From positions 744,001 through 808,000 of the forward strand of contig JAALGZ010000007.1 of NCBI GenBank assembly GCA_015227615.1: a DNA stretch of 64,000 nucleotides. Direction: 5' to 3'. The translations under genes were made by a program, and so were the position numbers. The notes beneath the pieces are model-generated. The model saw nothing but the letters and a program-made list of their open reading frames with translations, was not told where the DNA came from and did not search any database. How positions within the stretch are numbered: position 1 is the stretch's first letter; each line of letters starts with the position of its first letter. This DNA comes from Labyrinthula sp. Ha (taxonomy: Eukaryota > Sar > Bigyra > Labyrinthulida > Labyrinthulaceae). Shown piece after piece: positions 34,551-45,700 of this stretch.

Positions 34551-35002
34551 TCAGCGCTTAAGCTTAATTTTCTCAACAGAGGGTAGAGCAACAGCAGTTG
34601 TAGCTTGATACATAGAAAATATAAACTGAGTATTCAAGGTATCTTCAATTTGAAAATATGGCTCTACTCTCAGGAACTTGAAAATGAAACGCCAACAACA
34701 AAACTTTGCAAAATTCATAGCTTCAATGAAGATAAAAAATAAACTAAGAGTTTTGTTTGCTGTTAGACCCACCATAGATTAAAGTAAATAAAAAAATAAG
34801 TTAACTCCTTCTATACCTTGATCCAGAACAGGTTTCTCGCTCTTTTGCAGCTCAGTAATCTTAGGTTTAGAGGAAGCCAACTTGAAAAACAAAACGCAAA
34901 TTTCGAAACCAAGTTTATTCGTGTAAGAGTTCTTACCAGAGAACCTTCCTGAATAGATGATTAAATGGCGCAGATTCCTTGGGGAGATTTTACAGAAACC
35001 AT
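34551..35002 (-). CDS. Small membrane-protein gene, four predicted exons (97 aa)
   Basis: Predicted exons are 35002-34994, 34948-34937, 34880-34817 and 34759-34551, with introns of 45, 56 and 57 nt, all GT...AG, in one continuous 97-codon frame ending at TGA. Exon 3 reads LASSKPKITELQKSEKPVLDQ and exon 4 starts ANKTLSLFFIFIEAMNFAKF, giving one hydrophobic span, then LRVEPYFQIEDTL and VALPSVEKIKLKR. The exons look coding and the frames fit, and both introns of multiple-of-three length that must be removed contain in-frame stops. The first two exons (9 and 12 nt) are the weakest part. The start lies 67 bp after the RRM gene's stop on the same strand. The family was not recognised. Confidence 0.4.
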
Positions 35003-35069
35003 CTCATCACGCTCTTGACAACCAGCACGCGCCGTGAGGTATGCAAGAATTTTATTACAGTAAAAAAAA

Positions 35070-35641
35070 CTAAACAACCTTTCTCTTTGCCCTTTGGACA
35101 ATTATATGCTCTCCCTTTATCCGCTGTCCATTAAGTCGCAGAGTTGCTGAAGTGGTATCCTTCTCGTTTACAAGGCTAACAAAAGCATAATCCTTTCCCT
35201 CAAAAGTATAAACATTCTCCACAGGGAAACCGTTATGTGTGAATAAGTATTCAAGCTCTTTTTTCGTTCCTCTAAACTTCTTAACGAACAGCTTCTTTCT
35301 TTCAAACCCGACTTTGTTACGCTTGTTGGGTAAGTGATGCTGATGAAGATGCCTACTTGAAAACCCAGACCTTTTCCCTGTATTTTTTGGCGATCTAGCT
35401 TGATCCTCAAGCTGTCGTTCATAAATCTTTTTTCCTTTTTCCCATGTCTATGCCTTTAAAAAACAACAACAAAAACCCGATCAAGATCCACATAACCTTT
35501 AAATAACTCAATTTCTTCAGCAGTCAAATTTTCAATATGTGAATATTTATCCAATATCTGCTTCTCAGGGTCCAATACTTGGCCACCACGTCCAATGATA
35601 TGATTCTTTGGCAGTTTGAGCTTTAATTTTATGTTATCCAT
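35070..35641 (-). CDS. RRM-domain RNA-binding protein (180 aa)
   Basis: Two exons, 35641-35477 and 35447-35070, joined across a 29-nt intron (GTTTTT...GCATAG) give 180 residues. The second exon is hidden in raw frame searches because its frame has no early ATG. Residues 1-100 are charged and helical, then a basic His-rich linker. The C-terminal RRM has an RNP2-like KLFVKKF at ~107-113 and RNP1-like KDYAFVSL at ~140-147, followed by ATLRLNGQRIKGEHIIVQ, the usual fourth strand. It probably binds RNA in the nucleus or nucleolus. It diverges from the ARID gene, with 126 bp between starts, and is followed on the same strand by the small membrane-protein candidate. Confidence 0.8.
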
Positions 35642-35767
35642 ATCTTTTTAGATTTCACCAATACACTCTCCGATAGATTCCGATAGTCCACGATATTTCC
35701 ATCTCCCTTTCCTAAATATTGTAAACAGAGGTTCCATTATCACGATATCCGGTATGTCCGGAATTAA
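35642..35767. promoter_or_regulatory. Shared divergent promoter, RRM / ARID genes, with phased CGATA words
   Basis: Between the two start codons (126 bp) the pentamer CGATA occurs at 35671, 35681 and 35691, exactly one helical turn apart, and again at 35743. GATATCCGGTATGTCCGGAA near the ARID side contains a TCCGGA palindrome just before the ATG. The spacing suggests a cluster of binding sites for one factor on one face of the helix. Confidence 0.45.
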
Positions 35768-36860
35768 ATGCCCGCGCATTCAAAGACGAAAATAGAGGTA
35801 TTGGAGTTCAAGGGAATATCGAAACCAGAAACAATGACTTCAGAATTTTATGAAATGACAGGTAAATCACATATACTTAGCCAATTTAAACTTTTTTCCA
35901 TGAAATTGTTTAATATATAGACGAGGAGGATATATCTCACACCCGCGGTTTCAGTGGAAGGGCGATTAGTGATTTAACGCTTCCTGAAGTCCCTCCAGAT
36001 CATCATGGGTCACACGTAGATATTTTAATTTATTTCAAATTTAGTCTATGAGTCATGAAGATGACTTTCATCCATCAGATTCTTTATTTCTTACTTACAA
36101 AAAATACTTACGGCAAACGCCTGAGGAACATTACAATGCCGTTCACTACAGCCACGAAGGGGTGTTGCCAGTTGACTCTTCAAAACTCATACCTCTTTCA
36201 TCAAACCAAAGTTTTTTCCCTTCAGTTCCTAAGCGATCTAATGGGAGTAAAAGTTTTCATAAAGTGAAAAAACAGAAAACTACTGGAGAGATAGTAAAAC
36301 ACGTGAACACAACAAAATTATTCTTGGTGGACATTAGCATTGTCGAACGACTGCTGACACTATCATTCTTTGACTTTTTCAACCTTGCGTCTGATCGAAT
36401 AGAATTAAAAAATGAAATAGGTGATAGTTTGCCAAGTTTAGGACTGTTGAAAGCTGGAGATCACTTGATACAAATTAACTCGATAGCAGTGGAAACCGTG
36501 CTGAAAATGTTAGAACCTGATTTTAAAGAAGTTTTTCAAGGTGAAGCAAATGATGCACTCAAACAAGACTTTCTAGTTAAATTTAGACAAGAAGTTATGC
36601 TCTCAGATAAAGAAGCAAACACTCTAATTTTCCATGTTGAACGAGAACTGAAACTGGGAAAAATTTGTAAACTAAAAGGAGATGAAATTGATCCAGAAAC
36701 TATTCACGGAGTTATTGAAGAGTTAGGTGGTTTTAATGCTGTAGATGAGAATAAACTTTGGCAAAATGTCAGAGAAAAACTTAAAATGAGGTTTACTACA
36801 TCTAGCAGTCATCAACTGAAGAGTAGCTATATGTATTATTTCAAAGGGGTATTAATCTAG
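35768..36860 (+). CDS. ARID-domain protein (334 aa)
   Basis: Three exons, 35768-35861, 35921-36015 and 36045-36860, with introns of 59 and 29 nt, give a continuous 334-residue frame. The N-terminal 130 residues are acidic then Ser-rich. A segment LGLLKAGDHLIQINSI at ~195-212 resembles the GLGF-to-carboxylate part of a PDZ fold, but weakly. The C-terminal part, KICKLKGDEIDPETIHGVIE through LGGFNAVDENKLWQNV to HQLKSSYMYYF, has the ARID/BRIGHT pattern: KxxGxxxDxxxLyxxVxxxGGfxxV, W, then LkxxYxxyL. ARID binds AT-rich DNA, so a chromatin or transcription role is likely. The protein ends soon after the domain. It shares a short promoter with the RRM gene. Confidence 0.72.
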
Positions 36861-37011
36861 GACCGAAATCACCATCTCTAAGTTAAGGTAGGAAAGAGAG
36901 CCCTTGGATAAAGTATTCAAGGTTTTAAGAAAGTTAACCTTCATTTGAGTAGCATCTTTTGTTGTTTTTGTTTGGAAGAAATCGTTTATATGTATATATA
37001 TAATTATCTTC

Positions 37012-39063
37012 TTAATAACAATATGGGAAGAAAGCCACGAAACCAACTGTTAGAACTGGAAACAAAAGCTGCATTATGTAGAAAAATATCTCCAGCAATC
37101 CCATAAAAATACGAATTGGCACCTGTCCTAAATTTCCATACGTAATACACTGCTGCACAGATCTCAGAAGTTCAAGGCCTAATAGAACACTAGTAACATG
37201 AACGAAAAATTCACGATAATCACTCTTACCAAACGTAACATCAGCGTTTCTCTCATCGGTTTTTGCGGCAAAAAGCGTATCCTCCGACGGAACCGCCGGG
37301 AGAAATAACACTTTCTCCCAGAGCGACCATACCCTGTAAGAAGTATATCTATGAAACATTCCTTTTTCTCTGATTCTAAAGAACACAGCGGTCTTTCCAC
37401 TAATTCCAAACTGCTCGATAGATTTTCTGTATTCTGCTTCTACGAAAGCATTTCCTTCATTCTTGGCTTGTTCGGCTACAACATCATAAATTCTTTCTTT
37501 CCTGCTCATAAACCTTTGGTTTTTATCATCAAGTTTCGCTTGTGTAGCATTACAAAGAGATTTCTTTCCCATAGCATCATTATACACCTCTGGGTCAATA
37601 CCAAACTCATCACAAATCTGCTTTCGGCTCTCCAAAACCCTTAACCGAAGGTTTCCCTGCAGAACCAGCTCCATAGTTCCAGCCCTAATCCATCGGTTAC
37701 CTCCATCCCACCATTCAGCGTTCGCCAGTCTTTCATCAATCTCATGAATGAACTCAATAGCCAGAGCATTCAGAATAATATCTAGAGGCAACGGTGTATT
37801 GATCAAAATGAAAAGCATAATACTATATAGCAACGCAATATAACCGGTATTCATGAATCTATCTAGTTTGTATCCAATTTGCTGCTGAATATCATCATCA
37901 TTCTGAGCCCAAATAATCTCACGAAGAGAGTTAATTTTGGAGTAGGTTGTATCAGCACCCCCAGAAGTATGAAAAAAGGTTAGCATGGAATCCGGAATTA
38001 CAGTAACAAGATATAGAAGGATAACAAAAAACACCAGTATTTTTCCTTCAATTCGCCCTGGAAAGTCTTCACTAGAGTCGGTTAGGCAGAAAGTGTTAAA
38101 ATCAGTGCCTGGAAAAAAGTTTCCATTTTCAGGTAAGCCTGTATCGTTATCCACAAAAAATCTCGGGTTAGGATCTCCGTCAGAAAGTAAGATCGCATTG
38201 TAGAGAAGCACCAAAGGTGCTCCAACTTGAATTACTAAGATTGCTACAGCTAGCAGCACCCCTGAGCCAAGAACACCCAAGTAAGTGTAAACACTAATTG
38301 CAGGATCATCGAAATCCCACTCATCTTTTCTCTCTGTGATAAAATCCAACATATCAAATGGAGTCATTAAATGTGATCTAAGCATCTGCTGTGCATATAC
38401 AGGTTGAGCATCATGCCACTCTTTAAAATCCTGGTTCTTCTCAGATTCGAGCCAATCGTCATATCTACTTGTCGCGAACTCCAAGTTATCTATTTCGTCA
38501 AAATCATATTCATGGTTCTCATCAAACCTCAGTCTTCTTTCTAGTTGTAAGAGTGTTAGCTGCTGCCAAAGCCAAGGTCTTTTTCCAAATACAGCTTGTA
38601 AACCAAGTTTGGGTGCTCGTATATTATCTGTACTAACCACTCCTTCAACACCAACATTGTAGTAGATCTCAAGCTTGCTTTCTGGGATCTCTCCTTGAAG
38701 GTCGAAATCCCAATTGTCAGGTGGTTGACGCAGAACTCTATTTACAAGCCCAACCTTCCAGCGCATATCGTTTGATCTATACTCTACATACATACTCTGC
38801 TCAAACATGATATGGTCATTCGTTCGAGGATCCAAAACTGTTTCTACCAGACTTTTTACAGAAGGTGGTATATTAGTTTTCAGCCGCAGTGCTATATTGT
38901 GTTCATTATGGTAGGTTTGGTTGTTGTTATCATCTGACGCAAAGTAATACGGTTCATCATCATAATTTTTGATAACTACTTCTTCAATGTCTTTCACTGT
39001 TGATTGTCCTGGTGCATCCTTATCAAAGCTCTTTCTTCCAAAACTAAGGTCTCTTAAACTCAT
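37012..39063 (-). CDS. Polytopic membrane protein, NALAIEF-type, function unknown
   Basis: A 683-residue intronless frame from ATG 39063. Residues 1-255 are soluble and acidic. Membrane segments follow at about 257-293, 341-362, 404-438, 616-636 and 650-680. The third ends in LPLDIILNALAIEFIHEIDE, a pattern I associate with a group of large uncharacterised membrane proteins of algae and other protists (NALAxEFxxxID). An 80-residue loop with the only clustered cysteines lies between segments 1 and 2, and a basic helical region of about 170 residues lies between segments 3 and 4. The channel-like layout is suggestive only. The upstream DNA carries an AACGGATAA element shared with the methyltransferase gene. 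Confidence 0.8.
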   Translation of the reverse strand: MSLRDLSFGRKSFDKDAPGQSTVKDIEEVVIKNYDDEPYYFASDDNNNQTYHNEHNIALRLKTNIPPSVKSLVETVLDPRTNDHIMFEQSMYVEYRSNDMRWKVGLVNRVLRQPPDNWDFDLQGEIPESKLEIYYNVGVEGVVSTDNIRAPKLGLQAVFGKRPWLWQQLTLLQLERRLRFDENHEYDFDEIDNLEFATSRYDDWLESEKNQDFKEWHDAQPVYAQQMLRSHLMTPFDMLDFITERKDEWDFDDPAISVYTYLGVLGSGVLLAVAILVIQVGAPLVLLYNAILLSDGDPNPRFFVDNDTGLPENGNFFPGTDFNTFCLTDSSEDFPGRIEGKILVFFVILLYLVTVIPDSMLTFFHTSGGADTTYSKINSLREIIWAQNDDDIQQQIGYKLDRFMNTGYIALLYSIMLFILINTPLPLDIILNALAIEFIHEIDERLANAEWWDGGNRWIRAGTMELVLQGNLRLRVLESRKQICDEFGIDPEVYNDAMGKKSLCNATQAKLDDKNQRFMSRKERIYDVVAEQAKNEGNAFVEAEYRKSIEQFGISGKTAVFFRIREKGMFHRYTSYRVWSLWEKVLFLPAVPSEDTLFAAKTDERNADVTFGKSDYREFFVHVTSVLLGLELLRSVQQCITYGNLGQVPIRIFMGLLEIFFYIMQLLFPVLTVGFVAFFPYCY

Positions 39064-39464
39064 ATTTGTATCTGATAAATCTTGTTATTCTTGTTTTCGG
39101 TGCAATGCTGAAATAATTAGGAGATGAATCAGGAGTTCTGATGGGTAGATTGTATTTAACTTCTGAGTTTTGGCGAAAACTGCAAGAAACGGATAAATTC
39201 TATGAAACCGGGACTTTAGGCCTGCGGTTTTACGTATAGTATCGGTATTGATAAATTATAGATTGGGAATATATTCGTATTGTAGACACAAAAAAAATGG
39301 GCATGGATAATTTTATTAATAATGTATTAATATTATGAAAAGCCGAATTTTGCAGTTTTGATATTTTTTAAGAAAAAAGAAAAAACTAAAGAGAAAGAAA
39401 TGTTAACTTTCATTACATTAGCAGCCAAAGGTTGTGACTAAAAACGCTTACAGTTATATTATGC
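39064..39464. other. Upstream region of the polytopic membrane protein gene
   Basis: Contains the element at 39172-39214, otherwise AT-rich with no gene. Confidence 0.4.
39172..39214. promoter_or_regulatory. GCGAAAAC...AAACGGATAAATTCTATGAAAC element
   Basis: Matches the two elements at 22387-22483 in order and spacing: GCGAAAACTGCAAGAAACGG, then ATAAATTCTATGAAACCGG. It lies 110-150 bp upstream of the 39063 start codon, at a similar distance and in the same orientation relative to its gene as the copies before the methyltransferase. Confidence 0.35.
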
Positions 39465-39479
39465 CACTAGCGGTGGCTA

Positions 39480-39720
39480 AGGGTGCAGACTGAGAAAATT
39501 CCTCAGTGAGGAATGGTGGATTTTCAAACCGAAACTCACTCAAAGTAAATTTTTGGAGTTTCGAGGATCTTCAAAACTCAGTCATAAAACGCAAAGACCT
39601 CAATGAGTTGCTTTTTCCTCGGTTAATCTGGTGTTAATGATCACCCAGGCTAACTCGGTCACTGGAAAAAAGTCTCAAGAGTTAGAAACAGTTCTCAACA
39701 AAGCCTCACTAAGCAGCCCT
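39480..39720. repeat. MITE-like repeat, copy C, with terminal inverted repeats
   Basis: Starts AGGGTGCAGACTGAG and ends CTCACTAAGCAGCCCT, whose reverse complement begins AGGGCTGCTTAGTGAG, so the ends form an imperfect inverted repeat of about 15 bp. The length of about 240 bp, lack of coding capacity and presence of relatives at 19086 and 22840 fit a non-autonomous DNA transposon. CCTCAGTGAGG inside is a perfect 11-base palindrome. A clear target-site duplication was not found. Confidence 0.5.
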
Positions 39721-39735
39721 AGTAAGGGCTGATCG

Positions 39736-42700
39736 ACGTGTTTACGTTCTTTTTTCGAGTAGAAGGCTTTGTGACACATGATGAAAAATATCAATGTTGG
39801 TGCGCTTGAAGAAAACTGTTGAGTATTAAGTTACAGTTAAAGGTTATTGGTCGTGAGTAACCCTTGGCCTCTCACCTCCTTTTCAGAAGAGCCTGAGCAT
39901 ACACTATAGTGCTAGGCACTAAGATGCAAAAAGCGACTTTCTTCAGTAGACTTTATGAAAACCATTAGTTCTTTAGGGGGTTTTGTCGTCATAAGAAAAA
40001 CATTTTCCCCCGTTGTCAAAAGGTTACTACTGTTTCACATGGTTTCTTAACTGATTTCTTAAAGAAGATAAACTCTAATTATTTATGTTTATGACGATTT
40101 TTATTACTATTGTTTCCAGAGGATAAGCTTACCTTGCGAATTCGTGCGAACATAATGCGGCTTTCTTGTAAAAATTTCATAACCTTTTTATATATAATTT
40201 GAAGAAAACCAGTATTAGGCTTAGCATTTTGAACAAAATAAATTTTTCAAGCGACAGGGCAGTTGAGTTTATACAGTACCAATGAAAAAAAGCATATGTA
40301 AACCTCTTCCTTTTGATGATACTACTAGGACTTTATATAAATTCTTGTTGTATTTATAAGAATCTTCCTATCTTTTCACCAGGATTTGATTATTTTCTCC
40401 ACTTCTTTGTTATAGTACAAATGGTACTTAAATGTATATGACACACTATCTTTGTGTAGAAAGAGAATTAATTAGCAGCTACCCCTTTTTCTTGTCTCTG
40501 TGACCAACTCTGACGCTCTTCCCTTTTAGCTTTGTCTTGCTTTATGACACCCATTCAACTTCTACTTTCATTTTTTCTGATCTGATGTGTCGCATGGCAT
40601 GAGTGCACTTACAGGACGACACATACCAGTTCTTCTGTTCTTGAGGGCCTATGGTTATGGATTTCATTACAGCCAGCATTATTTCAGTACATTAAGATAG
40701 TTGTAGCGCTCATAATGCAAGGTTAACATCAACGAAGTTGTCTTCAATGTACGAAGCTTGGCAGTGTGTGTCAAGGTATGGAAAGAGGCAGCTCATTTCA
40801 TCAGCAACAGCTTTTCATATGAGAGAGTTAATTCTTATTTTAACTGTGCCAAATCTAGATCTTACCTGCTATTGCCTGGGTTCAGGGATACAGTTTGATA
40901 AGAAAATATCAAAACTCAAGCAATAACAAGAATTTAAGAGTTTAACATTTTTAGACACTATTATACGTCAACTAATATTAAAGTTTTTTTTAATTGAATA
41001 TCATATGATATTAGTTCACAAGGCGCAGTAGTATTCTGCCAGGTGCGGAGAGATGGTATAAACTATGCTTAACTTTGAGAACTTGTGGTTTAGCTCACAG
41101 TAGTATAGTGCAGGTTTGGGTAGCTGCGTTAACCATTGACAGTGAACTCATATTCCATTTACGCTACATCCATATCTATCATTCCAGTAGTTCGCTAATG
41201 AAACTGATAGAACGAAAGAACTAGAACTGTGCCTACAATACACATGAATTGCTGCAAAGGTAACGGTAGGGCTGTATGTTTCAGCAAGGGGGGTATCGAT
41301 AATGCAAGATATAAAAAAACTCAAATACCAAGGGCAACACAGGCTGTAACTAACTTATTTTTGGCGGTAGCCTAAGCATACCGAGATTTCAGCGTACAAT
41401 TAGTTGTTACGTTCATGGTCATGCCTTTTATTTATTGAGTTACTAATTAGGAATTAAACACTTTCCAATCCTTTTGTTTCTTAGCATGAGTCATTGTCGG
41501 GGTCCCTTTAAACCAGTTGATCAAACTATGTTCTTTTTCATAATTTTTCAAAAGATGCTTGCATTTCGTGATGTTCCACATCTGAACTAACCAGAGCCCA
41601 ACTTGCCCAAAACAGGCTAATAATTACTCGCCTACCAGCGCTAAACGACTTAAAATTTCTGATGTCTATTGATGGCTTATATCTGAAGTAGGATGAAGCT
41701 TTAGACTGTTTAACCAGTTGCCTTGATAATTCAGCTTTGTTGTGTATATACATCTGGTAAACTGTGTTTCCCGGTGTGTACTATCATGATTCAAGTATGG
41801 GATGAAAGGGTTGTATATGTGCTAAAGCTATTTAAGCTTATAGATGGCTATGTACCTGTCTTCATGTATGTATTTCAGATATATGTGGAGTTAGTTTAGA
41901 AAGTTTAAATGTTAGAGGATTCGGATCTTGATTAGTATTGGCTAGTTTTTGACAGTTCCTTCGCCTGCATGTGTGTTTGTTTATGGTGTTGATACGCTTG
42001 CGTAATTATCCAGTTTTGGCTATGCATTGAGCATATGTGCTCTCCTTCTGCGCTAGGTGTTGTTTTTTTCCAAGCTATTATTTCTTGAGTTTAAGAACCA
42101 TTTACAGGTATGACGGTAAGTGTAAGCTTGGAACTGTTCTTGAATTTTCACAATTACATTGGAGGGGTCAATTATGGCGAGTTTCTCGACTTGGTAGTGT
42201 ATTCTTTCATAATCTTCGAATTTTCAAGAAGTCTCTTGGTTTTATATCGAACCTGGGCATTATTGCTTAATTTATACTAACTTCACTTGTTTGGTACTTT
42301 ATCTTTTGACTTGGAAAAGTTTTTTGGTTACTAGTGTAGTTTCTGGGAAGGCTCTTGATCATTGGCATTATATTGTAGTACTTGTACAATCTACATTTCT
42401 AAGTAGCTGGATGTAGAAATTACTTTTTTACGTTTTTGTCTTATTATTGTATCTTTAAATAGGTTTATCTTAGCGGTAAAACTGTTTTTGTAGCTTTCCT
42501 ATATAAACTTTTCAATCAGTATCATGATTCCATCACAATGTCCATCTAAAACCACATCTTGATTTACGAGCGTTTCTGTGAAGGAAGCTGTTTCATCTTC
42601 TCATTTTTCATGTATTCTGAGAAAAGTAGATTCATGTAGTTGGTTGAATATCCAACATCCGCTGGAAGCATTCCAGTCCAATCCTTTTTCATTGTCATAT

Positions 42701-45700
42701 AAATAGATTGCTTGTGTTTTTAAAGAGTCTAACCCGGCAATTCTATCTAAAAACAGTTAAATTTCCAAAGTTAACACAAATAAATTCTATATTTTGTTGA
42801 TTTATGTTAATCATTTGAGCTGGTTTCGGCAATATATATATAAACAGAAACAGCCCAGATCTTACACTTAGGGCTCGTTGATGGTATAGGTTAAAAAGTC
42901 TAAGAAATAAAAGTATCAAATTAAAAAATAACAACGATCCATTTGGTCAAAACTCTATGTTTAACACATAAATATATAAAAATTTCTATGTGTTGGCTAT
43001 GAAATTTTTATTACTACTCATGGTGACTAAAAAATATCAAACTGGTTTGATGTACCCTTATAATATCAACTGTTACATCTACCCAGAGTTAATAAAATCA
43101 TAACCGACTCACCTTACAAAGAAGGTAAATTCGTATCCAGTATCCATGCCCCGTCACCTGTAACATCAAACAGTATTGTTGAGTAGGAATGGTAAATGCA
43201 CCACTTCAACTAAAATTTCGTATATTGGAGTGAAATTATTGCCTTCTAGACAATAAGAATGTTTTACTTACATTAATTATAAATAAAATTTTATCTTACT
43301 ACGGCATTATGACCCAAGATGTAATTCAGTTATATTTCTGTTAAAATTTTGATATAAGATATTCTTGTTTGAAGAAGAACTTAAAAATGAATTATTTGGA
43401 AGAAACGATTTTTACTGGTTCTGGTCATATTATTTCACAGGTATTACATCAATGACAAGATGAGCCAAACGGGCAATCTTCATTAAAATTTTATCAATAA
43501 AATACTTCTCCAACTTACTAATATTGAAACACTTGTCAAGGATATAGTGTAAAATAGAGACGACATTGTGCATAACTCGTTCAAAGTTGAATGCAACATT
43601 TAATGAAAGAAGAAGAGGTATGCTATCTCCTCCGGAGCTTCAATCTTTATTTCACTTTAAGAACCGGTAAGAAGAGTTCTTGTCAAGTTAATGGTTACTA
43701 TTGCAATATTTTTTTCTAAAATCTCAGTAGTTATGGAAAATTAGCTGTGGTCAGCTCAGATTTTCTTTTGGGTTGTCAATGTTGAATCTGGTCTTATCTA
43801 GCAGCTGAGCCTATAACTACAAGGAAGTCATATCCCAAAAAAATTATATCTTTGGACAGTTTCATATTAGACTCCAAAAAACTTTTACAATATTCTGCAA
43901 ATACTATTTTCGACTTATTGCGGGAGGAGTAAAGATATAAAATCTATATTTTGTGAAAATTTGATACTTATAGCAACATGTTTCTTAATTTAATACTCCT
44001 ATCTTGTTCACCTGAAGAATAAACTTGTATTTTTATATCATTTCTCTTGTTTGAAACTATTATTTCAGGAAGAAGTTTGTTGCAAAGAACTGTTTTGCAC
44101 ATAATATTCTTATTTTTTATATATCTTGTGTAGGAAAGTCTCACACCTGATCTACTTTTTTTTTAAATAATTATTTTGTCTGAGCTTGAGAGATATACTT
44201 GCAATGTTATTCGAGGCAAGCTTAAAATATTATGTAAGCAAATATGTGATCATTTTTTATGTTTGCTATATCATATTGGTTTTTAAGCTATTTCCGAGAT
44301 TCAGCTTGGTTATTCCTACTTCATATGCCCCCGGCGACTATTTTATCTAGAGAACTATAACTACACCAAATAGCGTAGACAAATGCTGTATTGAATACAA
44401 CCATTATGTGATGGTTATATTCATAAAACATTTGAGTTGGCTTAGAGTACATTGAAAGTTTGTTAACGTTAATATGATAATTACAGACTCTCACATCCCC
44501 GTTTACGGTAGGGTATTGTCTATCAACGGAGCGTATTCCTGATTCTTCTAATAAAACTTTGATTATCCAATAAAATGCTTTAGGTTTTATAATATCTTTA
44601 TTCTATTCCACACACATATTAAAGTAAAAATACTTGTAAGTATCTTCTAAATATTTCTGCAACATGTAATCCATTTTCCAGTAAGATGCAGAAGTAAAAC
44701 AAGGTTGTTTTATCATACATTGTAGCTTTCTATAGCTCAACAGGTGTAAAATATACTCATTGGCTTGAATTCATTTAAAAATTATACCGAAAGATTACTA
44801 GAATTATTTTACTAGGTAATATACTTACCATATGTGTTTTTCTATAGCAAAGGGTATCAAAAACATATGAATCTATATGTTTTCTCCATTATTAGCCATT
44901 TGAGGAAACTCTTAAATTAATAAAATAACAGGGTATTTCTTATATACCCCACTTGCTGAAGCATTACAACGCATCTGTTATGTGATCTAGACTTAGTTTT
45001 TCTTTGTTGTAAAAAATACTAGTTGCTGATTGATAATAATAGTGTGGAATCCGATATTTCTTAGTTATTTTCAATATCTACCTTCACACCTTATGTATAT
45101 AAATTCCTCGCATTTACTAGTGGCCGACATTATTTCCACCGCTCTACAACTTACTCTTGGCTTATTTGATACAAGAATGCGAGTTCAATCAAATATGGAA
45201 ATGGTTCTATGCTAGGCGAATATAATCAATAAATCCAAGCAAGTACCAAATATTACAATTAAATAAATTGCACAGAGTTTCTGCGTAGTCACAAAATTTC
45301 TTTACCCTGTTCGAGACAATAATAATGAAAACAGGCACTGTAATTCGAGAACTTAGCCAAGAAGCAAGTAAAATTCTAATGAGCAGGTATTTCGTAGAGA
45401 AGTAATATTTGAATATATGTCTGTGTTTTTCAAAAGAATATTGTTTTACATTATATAGAAAAATAGTTGAAGTTATGTTCCATTATTTTCTAACACGTTG
45501 ACATGAATCAATTGTGTACTAATATCTCACTTACATCTGAAAGCATACCCGTTGCTCAGTTAACCCCCTCTGTTTCTTTCTTAAGTAAAGCAACAGAGTA
45601 CAAACCAGTTCAAAGTCACAAAACTTGTGTAGCGCCCGAAAAATTTCAATCCTCGCGTTCCCTTTATTTTAGAAACATATAAACTTTTCAAACACCTCGA

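Noticed and set aside
41538-41753. 71-codon minus-strand frame in the gene-poor region
   Set aside because: No recognisable motif; possibly a relic of an element, but nothing supports a call.
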